Below, piece by piece: positions 49,927 to 59,390 of a stretch of 64,000 bases of DNA. Position numbers and translations under genes: made by a program. Source of the stretch: JBDHWG01 sp046328525 (GTDB taxonomy: Bacteria > Chloroflexota > Anaerolineae > Epilineales > JAHCIE01); contig JAXLWK010000003.1 of NCBI GenBank assembly GCA_046328525.1, positions 1,302,001 to 1,366,000 of the forward strand, read 5' to 3'. The notes under the pieces are model-generated. The model ran no database searches and was not told the DNA's origin. It was given only the letters and a program-made list of their open reading frames with translations. Position 1 is the first letter of the stretch. The number at the start of each line of letters is the position of its first letter.

Positions 49927-50427
49927 GTGACAGACGATGCCCGTCTTTCCCATATAGACGACCAGGGGCGCGCCCGCATGGTGGACGTCGGCGACAAAGC
50001 CGAAACGTCACGGGTGGCTGTGGCCCGGGGCGAGGTACATATGCGGTCTGAGACGCTACGCCTCATTCAGGCCGAGGAGCTGCCGAAGGGCGACGTTCTG
50101 GCCGTGGCGCGGGTGGCCGGTATCATGGCGGCCAAGCGCACCCACGAGTTGATTCCCATGTGCCATCAGCTGCTGCTGAGCCTGGTGCAAATTGACTTCG
50201 ACCTCACGCCGCCGCCGTCGCCTGGCGGTCTCGCCGTCATCGCCATTGAGGCGACGGTCAAGACGAAAGGGCAGACGGGCGTCGAAATGGAGGCGCTCAC
50301 CGCCGTCAGCGTCGCCGCGCTCACGATCTACGACATGGCAAAAGCTGTGGACCGCGGCATGCGCATCGAGGCGGTGCGCGTCGCGGAGAAGCGCGGCGGC
50401 AAAAGCGGCGACCTGGTGCTGGAATGA
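49927..50427 (+). CDS. moaC: Cyclic pyranopterin monophosphate synthase
   Basis: A 166-residue enzyme acting after MoaA in molybdenum cofactor synthesis. ARMVDVGDKAETSRVAVARG near residue 16, KRTHELIPMCHQL near 70 with the active-site His and Cys, and MEALTAVSVAALTIYDMAKA near 118 followed by the Lys-rich EKRGGKSGD end are all conserved. GTG 49927 has AAGGAG 6 bases upstream. moaA and other cofactor genes are absent here. Its stop overlaps the threonine-synthase-like gene (ATGA). Confidence 0.96.
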   Translation: MTDDARLSHIDDQGRARMVDVGDKAETSRVAVARGEVHMRSETLRLIQAEELPKGDVLAVARVAGIMAAKRTHELIPMCHQLLLSLVQIDFDLTPPPSPGGLAVIAIEATVKTKGQTGVEMEALTAVSVAALTIYDMAKAVDRGMRIEAVRVAEKRGGKSGDLVLE

Positions 50428-51530
50428 CACAACTTTACTACTACGACTCGGCCACCCAAGAGAGCTATCCCTTCGAGACGCGGCGCTGGCGCGGCGACTC
50501 GGGCGCGCCGTTGGAGCTGGCGGGCCTCCCCGCGTTCGACCCGGCCCTGATCCGCCAGGATGTCTGGAGCCTGTGGCGCTACCAGGCGTTTCTCCCGCTT
50601 CCCGACGGCGCGGCCCCGGTGAGCCTCGGCGAAGGCATGACGCCGCTCGTCCCGCTGACCGTGGACGGGCGTAGCGTGCATTTCAAGCTAGAGTTCATGG
50701 CCCCAACCGGCTCGTACAAGGACCGCGGTGTGACGACGCTCATCACCGGCCTGCGGGCGATTGGCGTGAGCGACGTTCTCGAAGACTCGTCCGGTAACGC
50801 CGGCGTCGCCGTCGCCGCCTACGCCGCGGCGGGCGGCCTGAGGGCGCGCATCTTCGTCCCGGACTATGCCTCGCCGGCCAAGAAAGCCCAAGTGCGCGTC
50901 TACGGCGCGGAGCTTGTCGAAGTCCCCGGCGGGCGGGCCGCGACGACCGAGGCGGCCATCCAGGCCGCTGCGACGAGTGTCTACGCCTCCCACGCCTGGC
51001 ACCCACTGTTCACCGTCGGCCTCCGCACCGCCGCGTGGGAAATCTGGGAGAGCCTGGGGCACGCGCCCGATGCCGTGGTGCTGCCGGCGGGCCAGGGCGG
51101 CCTGCTGCTAGGCCTGTTCGATGGGTTCGGAGAGCTTCAGCGAGCCGGTCTCATTGGCGACTTGCCGAAGCTGTACGCCGTGCAGGCCGCCGCCGTCGCG
51201 CCACTCTACGCCGCGTGGCAGGCGGGCGCGGCGGATGTAGCCGCCGTCCCCGAAGGGCGCTCAGCCGCCGAGGGCGTCCTGATCCGCCAGCCGGTGCGCG
51301 GCCGGGCGCTGCTGGATGCTGTGCGCCAGAGCGGCGGCGGTGTCGCCGTCGCCGACGAGGACGCGATCCAGCGGGCACGCGCCGACCTGGCCCGCCGCGG
51401 TCTGTTCGTCGAGCCAACGTCGGCGCTCGCCCTGGCGGGGCTACGCGCCCTCAGCAGCGAGATTCCGTCCGATGCGCTGGTCGTCCTGCCGCTGACCGGC
51501 TCCGGTCTGAAAGCGCCGCCGGCGTCGTAG
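50424..51530 (+). CDS. Threonine synthase-like PLP-dependent enzyme
   Basis: A 368-residue fold-type II PLP enzyme. EFMAPTGSYKDRGVTTLI near residue 92 holds the PLP-binding Lys, DSSGNAGVAVAAYAA near 121 the phosphate- and substrate-binding loop, LPAGQGGLLLGLFDG near 215 the Gly-rich phosphate cup, and LPLTGSGLKAP at the end. The family covers threonine synthase, threonine dehydratase and cysteate synthase; the N-terminal half is threonine-synthase-like but short. The substrate needs testing. ATG 50424 overlaps the moaC stop. Confidence 0.85.
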   Translation: MTQLYYYDSATQESYPFETRRWRGDSGAPLELAGLPAFDPALIRQDVWSLWRYQAFLPLPDGAAPVSLGEGMTPLVPLTVDGRSVHFKLEFMAPTGSYKDRGVTTLITGLRAIGVSDVLEDSSGNAGVAVAAYAAAGGLRARIFVPDYASPAKKAQVRVYGAELVEVPGGRAATTEAAIQAAATSVYASHAWHPLFTVGLRTAAWEIWESLGHAPDAVVLPAGQGGLLLGLFDGFGELQRAGLIGDLPKLYAVQAAAVAPLYAAWQAGAADVAAVPEGRSAAEGVLIRQPVRGRALLDAVRQSGGGVAVADEDAIQRARADLARRGLFVEPTSALALAGLRALSSEIPSDALVVLPLTGSGLKAPPAS

Positions 51531-51608
51531 CGAACAGCGAACGGTTTCGCTCGACGCGGCGTTATCATAGTTAGTACGGTGAGCCAGCACGATGCACAGG
51601 AGATGACG

Positions 51609-52652
51609 GTGGCGACGGCAATGACCTCCAACAATGCGAGAGCCAGCAACGGCCGGGACGCGGCGCCGGTGTACTCCGTCGTCGCCCCGGTCTACAATGA
51701 GGGCCAGACCCTGCCGGAATTCCACCGCCGCATGGTCGCCGTCATGGAAAGCCAGGGCGAGCCGTTCGAGATCGTGCTCGTCAACGACGGCAGCCGCGAC
51801 AACTCGCTCCAGGTCATGCACGAGCTACGCAAACACGACCCGCGCGTCAAAGTCCTGAACTTCTCGCGCAACTTCGGCCACCAGGTCGCCATCACGGCCG
51901 GGATGGACTACGCGCAGGGCAGCGCCGTCGTCGTCATCGACTCCGACCTACAGGACCCGCCGGAGGTCATCCCGGAGATGATCGCCGCGTGGAAGGACGG
52001 CGCCGACGTCGTCTACGGCGTGCGCGAGCAGCGCGAGGGCGAGACCTGGTTCAAGCTCACCACCGCCAAGCTCTTCTACAGGCTGATTGACCGCATCACC
52101 TCCATCACCATCCCTGTGGATACCGGCGACTTCCGGTTGATGGACCGCCGCGTCATTGACGTGATGAAGGAGCTGCGCGAGCACCACCGCTTCATGCGCG
52201 GGCTGTCGGCGTGGACCGGGTTCCGCCAAACGGGTGTCAAGTACAAGCGCCAACCGCGCTACGCCGGCAGCACCAACTACCCGCTGCGCAAGATGGTAAA
52301 GCTCGCCTGGGACGCCATCACGTCGTTCTCGTTTGCGCCCCTCCAGCTCGCCACGAGCGTCGGCTTCATCATCGCCTTCCTCGCCCTGCTCGGCATCCTC
52401 GTCAGCATCATCCTGCGCCTGTTCGGCCACGCCATTGTCGGCCAGGCGACCACCCTCATCAGCGTTCTGTTCCTGGGCGGCATCCAACTCATCTTCCTCG
52501 GCATCATCGGCGAGTACCTCGGCCGCATCTACGACGAGGTCAAGCGGCGGCCGCTCTACATCGTCGCCGACTCCGAGGGCTTCGGCGCTGCCGACCTGGA
52601 GCGCACACCCCGCCCTGAGACCCCAACCCACATCGCCACACCCCGCGCATGA
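51609..52652 (+). CDS. GT2 glycosyltransferase with C-terminal membrane helices (GtrB/DPM1-like)
   Basis: A 347-residue membrane-bound glycosyltransferase. The GT-A domain has VVAPVYNEGQTLPEF near residue 24, EIVLVNDGSRDNSL near 53, VVIDSDLQDPPEVIPEM near 108 (DxD-like) and DTGDFRLMDRRV near 170. Two hydrophobic helices (FIIAFLALLGILVSIIL and FLGGIQLIFLGIIGEYLGR) close it. Such proteins make polyprenyl-phosphate sugars. GTG 51609 has AGGAG 6 bases upstream; 51579 and 51603 are other possible starts. Its end overlaps the UbiA gene, hinting at polyprenol chemistry. Confidence 0.88.
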   Translation: MATAMTSNNARASNGRDAAPVYSVVAPVYNEGQTLPEFHRRMVAVMESQGEPFEIVLVNDGSRDNSLQVMHELRKHDPRVKVLNFSRNFGHQVAITAGMDYAQGSAVVVIDSDLQDPPEVIPEMIAAWKDGADVVYGVREQREGETWFKLTTAKLFYRLIDRITSITIPVDTGDFRLMDRRVIDVMKELREHHRFMRGLSAWTGFRQTGVKYKRQPRYAGSTNYPLRKMVKLAWDAITSFSFAPLQLATSVGFIIAFLALLGILVSIILRLFGHAIVGQATTLISVLFLGGIQLIFLGIIGEYLGRIYDEVKRRPLYIVADSEGFGAADLERTPRPETPTHIATPRA

Positions 52653-53533
52653 GCGAGTCCAGCCGCGCCCGCCCGATCTGGGTGGATCTGCTGATTCACC
52701 TGCGCCTCAACTTCCAGATCATCCTGGCGCCCATTTTCCTGTGGGGCTTCGTTCTGGCCGGCAGCGCGTGGGGCTGGCGGCTTGTCGTCGGCTTCATCGC
52801 CGTCCACGTCGGCCTGTACGGCGGCGTGACGGCCCTGAACTCGTACTACGACCGGGATGAGGGGCCGGTCGGCGGCCTCTGGAATCCCCCGAAGTGGCAG
52901 GCCGCCATGCTACCCTTCGCCTGGGCCGTGCAGCTCATCGGGCTGCTCATGGTGATTCCCCTCGGCGTGGGCATCAGCCTAACCTACATCGCCATCGTCC
53001 TTCTGTCCGTCGCCTACTCCCACCCGGCCATTCGCCTCAAGGGGCGGCCCATCGGAGCGCTGCTGGTCGTCGCCATCGGCCAGGGCGTCGGCGGCTTCCT
53101 GACCGGCTGGTTCAGCGCGACGCCGTCACCCGACGGCCTGCTGACGCCCACCATCATCGTCGCCATCATCGGCATCAGCCTCGGCACCGTCGGCCTCTAT
53201 CCCCTCACCCACATCTACCAGACGGAAGAAGACGCGGCGCGGGGCGACTCCACCTTTGCCGTGCGCTGGGGGACCAACGCCGCCTTTCGCTTCACCCTCG
53301 TGACCTTCTTCATCGCCATGCTGTGCATCGGTTGGGTGGTGTGGCAGGTGTTCAGCCCCGTCGCAGGCGCGCTCATCACAGCCGCCTACCTGGTCATCCT
53401 CGGCGACATCGAGCGCTGGCGGCGGCGCTTCGACCTGGCCGCCGTGCGCGCCAACTACGACCACGTCATGCGCCTGAGTTATGTCACATCGCTAGGCTTC
53501 GCCGCCTACCTGTGCCTGCAACTCTTCCTCTAG
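52649..53533 (+). CDS. UbiA-family prenyltransferase
   Basis: A 294-residue polytopic membrane enzyme. The first Asp-rich motif NSYYDRDEGPVGG near residue 64 and the second, HIYQTEEDAARGDSTFAVRWG near 188, frame about eight helices. The variant first motif (NSYYDRD) and YQ..ED..GD resemble 4-hydroxybenzoate or digeranylgeranylglycerol-type transferases only in general; the aromatic or lipid acceptor is not known. ATG 52649 overlaps the glycosyltransferase stop by 4 bases. Confidence 0.86.
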   Translation: MSESSRARPIWVDLLIHLRLNFQIILAPIFLWGFVLAGSAWGWRLVVGFIAVHVGLYGGVTALNSYYDRDEGPVGGLWNPPKWQAAMLPFAWAVQLIGLLMVIPLGVGISLTYIAIVLLSVAYSHPAIRLKGRPIGALLVVAIGQGVGGFLTGWFSATPSPDGLLTPTIIVAIIGISLGTVGLYPLTHIYQTEEDAARGDSTFAVRWGTNAAFRFTLVTFFIAMLCIGWVVWQVFSPVAGALITAAYLVILGDIERWRRRFDLAAVRANYDHVMRLSYVTSLGFAAYLCLQLFL

Positions 53534-53564
53534 TCCGCTCGTCGGCTTTGTCGGGGACAATGGT

Positions 53565-55595
53565 GTGACACCGCAAACCATCCTCCAGATTCTCCTGATC
53601 GGCCTGTCCAATGGCGCCATCATCGCCTTCAACGCCATCGCCATCACCCTGGTCTACAGCGTCGTGCGCATCCTCAACCTGGCCCAGGGCGACATCTTCG
53701 CCCTCAGCACCGTCGCCGCCGTCACCCTCGTCCGCATGCTGAACCTGAACCTGCTCGTTCCCTGGCCACTGCTGGTCGTCGGCATCGCCGTCGCCGTGGC
53801 GGGCACCATGCTATTTGGCGTCCTGCTCAACGTCATCGTCGAGCGGCTGGCCTTCCGCCCCTTCCGCGGCCACTCCCAGCTCGCGCCTTTCATCGCCACC
53901 CTCGGCCTGTCGTTCATCTTCTACCAGGTCGCCCTGGTCTGGCGGCGGTTCGAGCCGAGCTTCGTCCCCCAGGAGCATCGCAGCGTGCCCGGCCTGCCGG
54001 AGTTCCCCGGCGACGGCATCCCGCCCCTCGTGCCGCCGGTCAACCTGCTGGGGTTCGTCGGTGGCGGCTCCGACATCATCTTTCTATTGAAAGATCTGCT
54101 GGCCCTCGTCCTCGCCGTCGCGTGCGCCCTCCTGGTGGCGCGCTTCCTCAGCCGCAGCCGCACCGGCCGCGCGATTCGCGGCGTCGCCCAAGAGCCGCAA
54201 CTCGCCGTCATCCTCGGCATCCCGTTCGACCGCACCGTGCTGCTCACGTTCGCCATCAGCGGCGCGCTGACCGGCGTCGCCGCGTTCGCGTTCGCCGGCT
54301 ACTACGAGGTTCCCTACACCCACTACGGCGCGGAGAGCGGCCTGATCGCCTTCGCTGCCGCCATCATCGGCGGCATCGGCAGCCCCGTCGGCGCCCTCAT
54401 CGGCGCGCTCATCGTCGGCGAGCTGGCCGCCCTGAGCGACTACTTCCTCGCCGCCCAGTGGACGACGGTCGTCGTCGAGGGCATCCTCATCCTGCTGCTG
54501 CTCATCCGCCCGACCGGCCTCGCGCCGGACGAGGGCGAGGAGGACCTCTACACGGCCGGCGGCCGCGACGCCATCACCGCCGCCGGCCGCGCCGACCACG
54601 GCCAGGCGCGGCGCTGGCTCGCCATGGGATTGCTGGCGCTCGGCCTCGCCTATCCGTTCCTCGACTCGGCCCTCGGCCTGGCACGTCAGTACGCCGTCAC
54701 CGGCATGCTCGTCTTCGTCCTCCTGGCCCTCGGCGTCAACGTCCTGCTCGGCTTCTCTGGCGTCCTCGACCTGGGCTACGCTGCCAGCTTCGGCATCGGG
54801 GCCTATGCCAGCGCCATCCTGACCGCGCCCTACGGTCCCCTCGGCTGGCTCCTGCCCGGCGCCCCCAATTTCCTCATCGTCGCCGCCGTCGGCGCCGGCG
54901 CGTCGGGCCTCTACGGCCTGCTCATGAGCCTGTTTGCGCGACGCCTGCGGCGCGACTACCTCGCCATCATCACCCTCGCCGCTGCCCTCATCGTCCGCCA
55001 GCTCATCCTGAACCTGGGGAGCCTGACCGGCGGCGTGCGCGGCATGTCCGGCCTGCCCGGCCCCGTCGCCCTCATCGAGCCACTCCAGTCGCCCACGGCG
55101 AAGTACTACCTGACCCTGGCCTTTGTCGTCGCCGCCGCCGCCATCAGTTACCGCCTGCTCTATTCGCGCCTGGGCCGCGCCTGGCTCGCCAGCGCCGACG
55201 ACGAGTTGGCCGCGCAGAGCAGCGGCATCGCCGTCGGGCGCGTCCGCGGCGTCGCGTTCATCCTGAGCGCCGCCCTGGCCGGTATCGCGGGCGCGTTGTT
55301 CGCCAGCCTGTTCAGTTATGTAGACCCGGAGCAGCTCAGCTTCCAGCTCACGGTGATGACGCTGGCAGCGGTTATCGTCGGCGGCCCCGGCAACATCATC
55401 GGCGTCATCCTCGGCGCGTTTGTCGTCTCGCTGTACGACCGCCTCGCCATCCCCTTCCTCAACGACTGGCTGGCCGGGCTGCCGCTGCCGGCGATCGCCG
55501 GGGCGCGCATCAACCTGCGCGAGTTCAGCTACCTGGCCTTCGGCCTCATCCTGTATCTGACCGTCCTCTATCGTGGCCGCCGCTCGTCGGGGTAA
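53565..55595 (+). CDS. livHM: Fused LivH-LivM branched-chain amino acid ABC transporter permease
   Basis: A 676-residue polytopic protein combining two permeases. Residues 1-300 are LivH-like: NGAIIAFNAIAITLVYSVVR, LNLAQGDIFALS, and GIPFDRTVLLTFAISGALTG, with AAIIGGIGSPVGALIGALIVG near 265. Residues 360-676 are LivM-like: LGVNVLLGFSGVLDLGYAASFGIGAY and ADDELAAQSSGIAVGRVR near 545. A polar linker (about 305-350) joins them. No binding protein or LivF/LivG ATPase is adjacent, so it must pair with components elsewhere. Both halves retain the EAA-type loop region, so it is not obviously decayed. GTG 53565 starts it. Confidence 0.92.
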   Translation: MTPQTILQILLIGLSNGAIIAFNAIAITLVYSVVRILNLAQGDIFALSTVAAVTLVRMLNLNLLVPWPLLVVGIAVAVAGTMLFGVLLNVIVERLAFRPFRGHSQLAPFIATLGLSFIFYQVALVWRRFEPSFVPQEHRSVPGLPEFPGDGIPPLVPPVNLLGFVGGGSDIIFLLKDLLALVLAVACALLVARFLSRSRTGRAIRGVAQEPQLAVILGIPFDRTVLLTFAISGALTGVAAFAFAGYYEVPYTHYGAESGLIAFAAAIIGGIGSPVGALIGALIVGELAALSDYFLAAQWTTVVVEGILILLLLIRPTGLAPDEGEEDLYTAGGRDAITAAGRADHGQARRWLAMGLLALGLAYPFLDSALGLARQYAVTGMLVFVLLALGVNVLLGFSGVLDLGYAASFGIGAYASAILTAPYGPLGWLLPGAPNFLIVAAVGAGASGLYGLLMSLFARRLRRDYLAIITLAAALIVRQLILNLGSLTGGVRGMSGLPGPVALIEPLQSPTAKYYLTLAFVVAAAAISYRLLYSRLGRAWLASADDELAAQSSGIAVGRVRGVAFILSAALAGIAGALFASLFSYVDPEQLSFQLTVMTLAAVIVGGPGNIIGVILGAFVVSLYDRLAIPFLNDWLAGLPLPAIAGARINLREFSYLAFGLILYLTVLYRGRRSSG

Positions 55596-56007
55596 CTTCA
55601 GTTGCCTCTCTTTGCGCCTCTGCGCCTTTGCGTTCCTATCTTCTGCGCGAGACCCTCAAGCCTGTTGATGCAAGCTGACTGAGCAACTGAGGAGGGCCTT
55701 TCGCAGTGACGGCTTTAGTCGTTCAGCGGCCGCAAGAGCGACTGGAAGTCGCCACTACATTTTCTCTCATCGCAGATGTTACAGGCCGGGCGAGTCCTTT
55801 TCGTACCTTTCGCGCCTTTTCGTGGCTTTCGTGGTCCAACGCCTCCACGATCCGCGCCACCGCAACTTCCGCCCGCTCACGGTGTTACACAATAAGACGG
55901 CCACGGCTGTTGCGATGATTGACGCAGTGCGTAATGTCCGGCGCGGCAAGCGCGTCAAAGAAGGGACTGTAGGCAAACATTTCCGTCGGGCAGACAAAGA
56001 GATGGAC
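55596..56007. other. Intergenic region before selD
   Basis: Contains a GTAGCGACTTCAGTCGC-type imperfect palindrome (55705-55758), a 'CGCGCCTTTTCGTGG' repeat near 55800-55840 and several open frames without ribosome sites. One plus-strand frame runs into selD without a credible earlier start. No gene is supported. Confidence 0.6.
55705..55758. repeat. Imperfect palindrome of the GTAGCGACTTCAGTCGC family
   Basis: GTGACGGCTTTAGTCGTTC and GAGCGACTGGAAGTCGCC form a broken stem around GCGGCCGCAA. It shares AAGAGCGACTGGAAGTCGC with 175-230. Confidence 0.7.
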
Positions 56008-57060
56008 ATGGCAGAGACAACGATTCGATTGACGACGCTCGCCCACTGCGCTGGCTGAGCGTCTAAAATGGGCCCGGAGGCCCTGGCGCACGTGTTGCGC
56101 CCCATAAAGAACGTCTTCGGGACGCCGGGCGCGTTCCCGGACCTGCTCGTCGGCCTTGAAACGAGCGACGACGCGGCGGTGTACCGCCTCAACGACGACC
56201 AGGCGCTCATCCTGACCACGGACTTCTTCCCGCCGGTCGTGGATGACCCATACACCTACGGCGCAGTGGCGGCGGCCAACTCGATGAGTGATGTCTACGC
56301 CATGGGCGGCGACGTCCTGCTCGCCATCAACGTCGCCGGCTTCCCCAGCGGCCTGCCATCCGACATCCTGGCCGACATCTTTCGCGGCGGCGCAGAGAAG
56401 GTGGCCGAGGCGGGCGGCATCATCGCCGGCGGCCACACGGTGACAGACGACGAGCCAAAGTACGGCCTGGCCGTCGTCGGCTTGGTGCGGCCGGAGCGGG
56501 TGATCACGAAGGGCGGCGCGGGCGTCGGCGACCGACTGGTGCTGACGAAGCCCCTGGGCAGCGGCATCATCACCACGGCGGCGCGGGCGCTCGGCGCGAC
56601 GGTCGAGCACCTGGACGAGGTGGTGCGCTGGATGACGACGCTGAACCGTGGCGCGGCCCAAGCGATGCAGACGGTCGGCGTCCACGCGGCGACGGACATC
56701 ACCGGCTTCGCCCTACTGGGCCACGCCTACGAGATGGCGAGCGCGAGCGAGGTCGCGTTCCGCTTCTCGGTCGGCGCCCTCCCGATGCTGCCGGGCGCGC
56801 TGGAATACGCCCACCTGGGCTTCCTCACGGGCGGCGCGGGGCGCAATCGCTCCTGGCTCCAGGATCACGTGCGCGTGGAGACGGGCATGTCGTCGGAGTG
56901 CGAGCACGTCCTGTACGACCCGCAAACCTCCGGCGGCTTGCTGATTGCCGTCGCGCCCGAGCGCCACGACAGCCTGTTAGCGGAGATGGCGCGGCACGAC
57001 ACGGCGGCATGGACGGTCGGCGAGGTCGTCGCCGGCCAGGGACTTATCTTGGCGGATTAG
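56008..57060 (+). CDS. selD: Selenide, water dikinase, a selenocysteine-containing SelD
   Basis: SelD makes selenophosphate from selenide and ATP. From ATG 56008 the frame reads ...LAHCAG, then TGA at 56056-56058, then ASKMGPEAL..., and stays open to 57060. Counting from this start, TGA is codon 17 and Lys is residue 20, exactly the catalytic Cys17/Lys20 pair of E. coli SelD, so the TGA is read as selenocysteine. Downstream are VGLETSDDAAVY, ILTTDFFPPVVDDPY, GGDVLLAINVAGFP, GGHTVTDDEPKYGLAVVG and YDPQTSGGLLIAV, the normal SelD blocks; total 350 residues is the normal length. A SECIS-like stem follows the UGA (56070-56083). An automatic call would start at ATG 56068 and lose the active site. 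Confidence 0.95.
56070..56083 (+). promoter_or_regulatory. Bacterial SECIS-like stem-loop in selD
   Basis: GGGCC (56070-56074) pairs with GGCCC (56079-56083) over the loop CGGA. The loop starts 16 bases after the UGA and has G at its second position, within the spacing and loop rule known for bacterial SECIS elements. The stem is short but GC only. Confidence 0.7.
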
Positions 57061-57179
57061 GCGATTGGTGGTATGATTACCTCTTGGCGAAACGCCCGAG
57101 AGGACCGAAACAGCGCGCATCGCTGGCCCACACAATGGCGCGGGTCAGCCCCAAAAACCGCGCTGACGAGAGGACAAAG

Positions 57180-58430
<1,251 letters not shown>

Positions 58431-58514
58431 GCTGTTGTCCCAGGGGCGCGGCTAGTCGGCCGCGCCCCGATCGTGGCCGTCCATCCACCCACCTACGGCG
58501 GTAATCTTTGCAGT

Positions 58515-59258
58515 ATGCCCGATCTCGACGACCTCCAAGAGCGTATCCAGGTAGTCTTCAACGAGCCGAACCTCCTGGCCCAGGCGCTGACCCACCGCTC
58601 CTACCTCAATGAGAACCCCGCGCCCGGCGGATCCGACAACGAGCGCCTCGAGTTCCTCGGCGATGCGCTGCTCGACTTCGTGACCGCTGAGTACGCCTAC
58701 CGGCGCTTCCCCCACATGAGCGAAGGCGAGCTAACGAGTCTCCGCTCCGCGCTCGTGAAAGAGAAGAGTCTCGCCGAATTCGCCCGCAACATTAGCCTCG
58801 GCCCACACATCTACATGGGGCGGGGCGAGGCGGCCAGCGGCGGCGCCGACCGGGCGCCCCTGCTGTGCGGTACGTTCGAGGCGCTTATCGGCGCAATCTA
58901 CCTGGACCAGGGCATGGACTCCGCGCGCGAGTTCATCCTGCGCTACCTGGCCCCCGCCGCCGAAGCCATGGTCGCCGACCAGATGCTCAAAGACGCCAAG
59001 AGCCGTCTCCAGGAGTGGAGCCAGGGCGAGTGGCAGCTCACGCCCGTCTATCGGACCGTCGCCCAGCACGGCCCCGACCACGCCAAAGAGTTCACCGTGC
59101 AGGTGCTAATCGGTGGGCGCGTCTTCGGCGTCGGCGTCGGGCGCAGCAAGCAGGTCGCCGAGCAGGAAGCCGCGCGGGATGCGCTGCTTCGCGGCGCGCC
59201 GATTGAGGCCCCCCTGGACGGGGCCGCCGTTCCCCCCGATCTTTCCCCCGACGGTTGA
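58515..59258 (+). CDS. rnc: Ribonuclease III
   Basis: A 247-residue double-strand-specific RNase that matures rRNA. NERLEFLGDALLDFVTAEY near residue 37 is the signature with catalytic Asp and Glu; GGADRAPLLCGTFEALIGAIYLD near 108 holds the second metal-binding set. A double-stranded RNA-binding domain runs from about residue 160 (DAKSRLQEWSQGEWQLTP) to the end. ATG 58515 is the family-typical start; its ribosome site is weak. It overlaps the smc promoter at its 3' end. Confidence 0.96.
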   Translation: MPDLDDLQERIQVVFNEPNLLAQALTHRSYLNENPAPGGSDNERLEFLGDALLDFVTAEYAYRRFPHMSEGELTSLRSALVKEKSLAEFARNISLGPHIYMGRGEAASGGADRAPLLCGTFEALIGAIYLDQGMDSAREFILRYLAPAAEAMVADQMLKDAKSRLQEWSQGEWQLTPVYRTVAQHGPDHAKEFTVQVLIGGRVFGVGVGRSKQVAEQEAARDALLRGAPIEAPLDGAAVPPDLSPDG

Positions 59259-59283
59259 CTCACCCCAGGTTTCGGCGTATACT
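59255..59283 (+). promoter_or_regulatory. Promoter for smc
   Basis: TTGACT (59255-59260), a 17-base spacer and TATACT (59278-59283), beginning inside the rnc stop codon region and 108 bases before the smc start. Confidence 0.65.
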
Positions 59284-59390
59284 AGCGCTAGACGCGCAAC
59301 AGCGATTCCCCCTATATATTGTGTCCCTGTCCAAGTGAGCTTTGCGCGCCACGCCGGCCCCACACGCCGGCGACGGACGGTAACGCACCC

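Noticed and set aside
56068..57060. SelD starting at ATG 56068 as a truncated Cys-less protein or pseudogene
   Set aside because: The frame continues upstream through a TGA at the exact catalytic position with conserved flanks, so Sec is the better reading.
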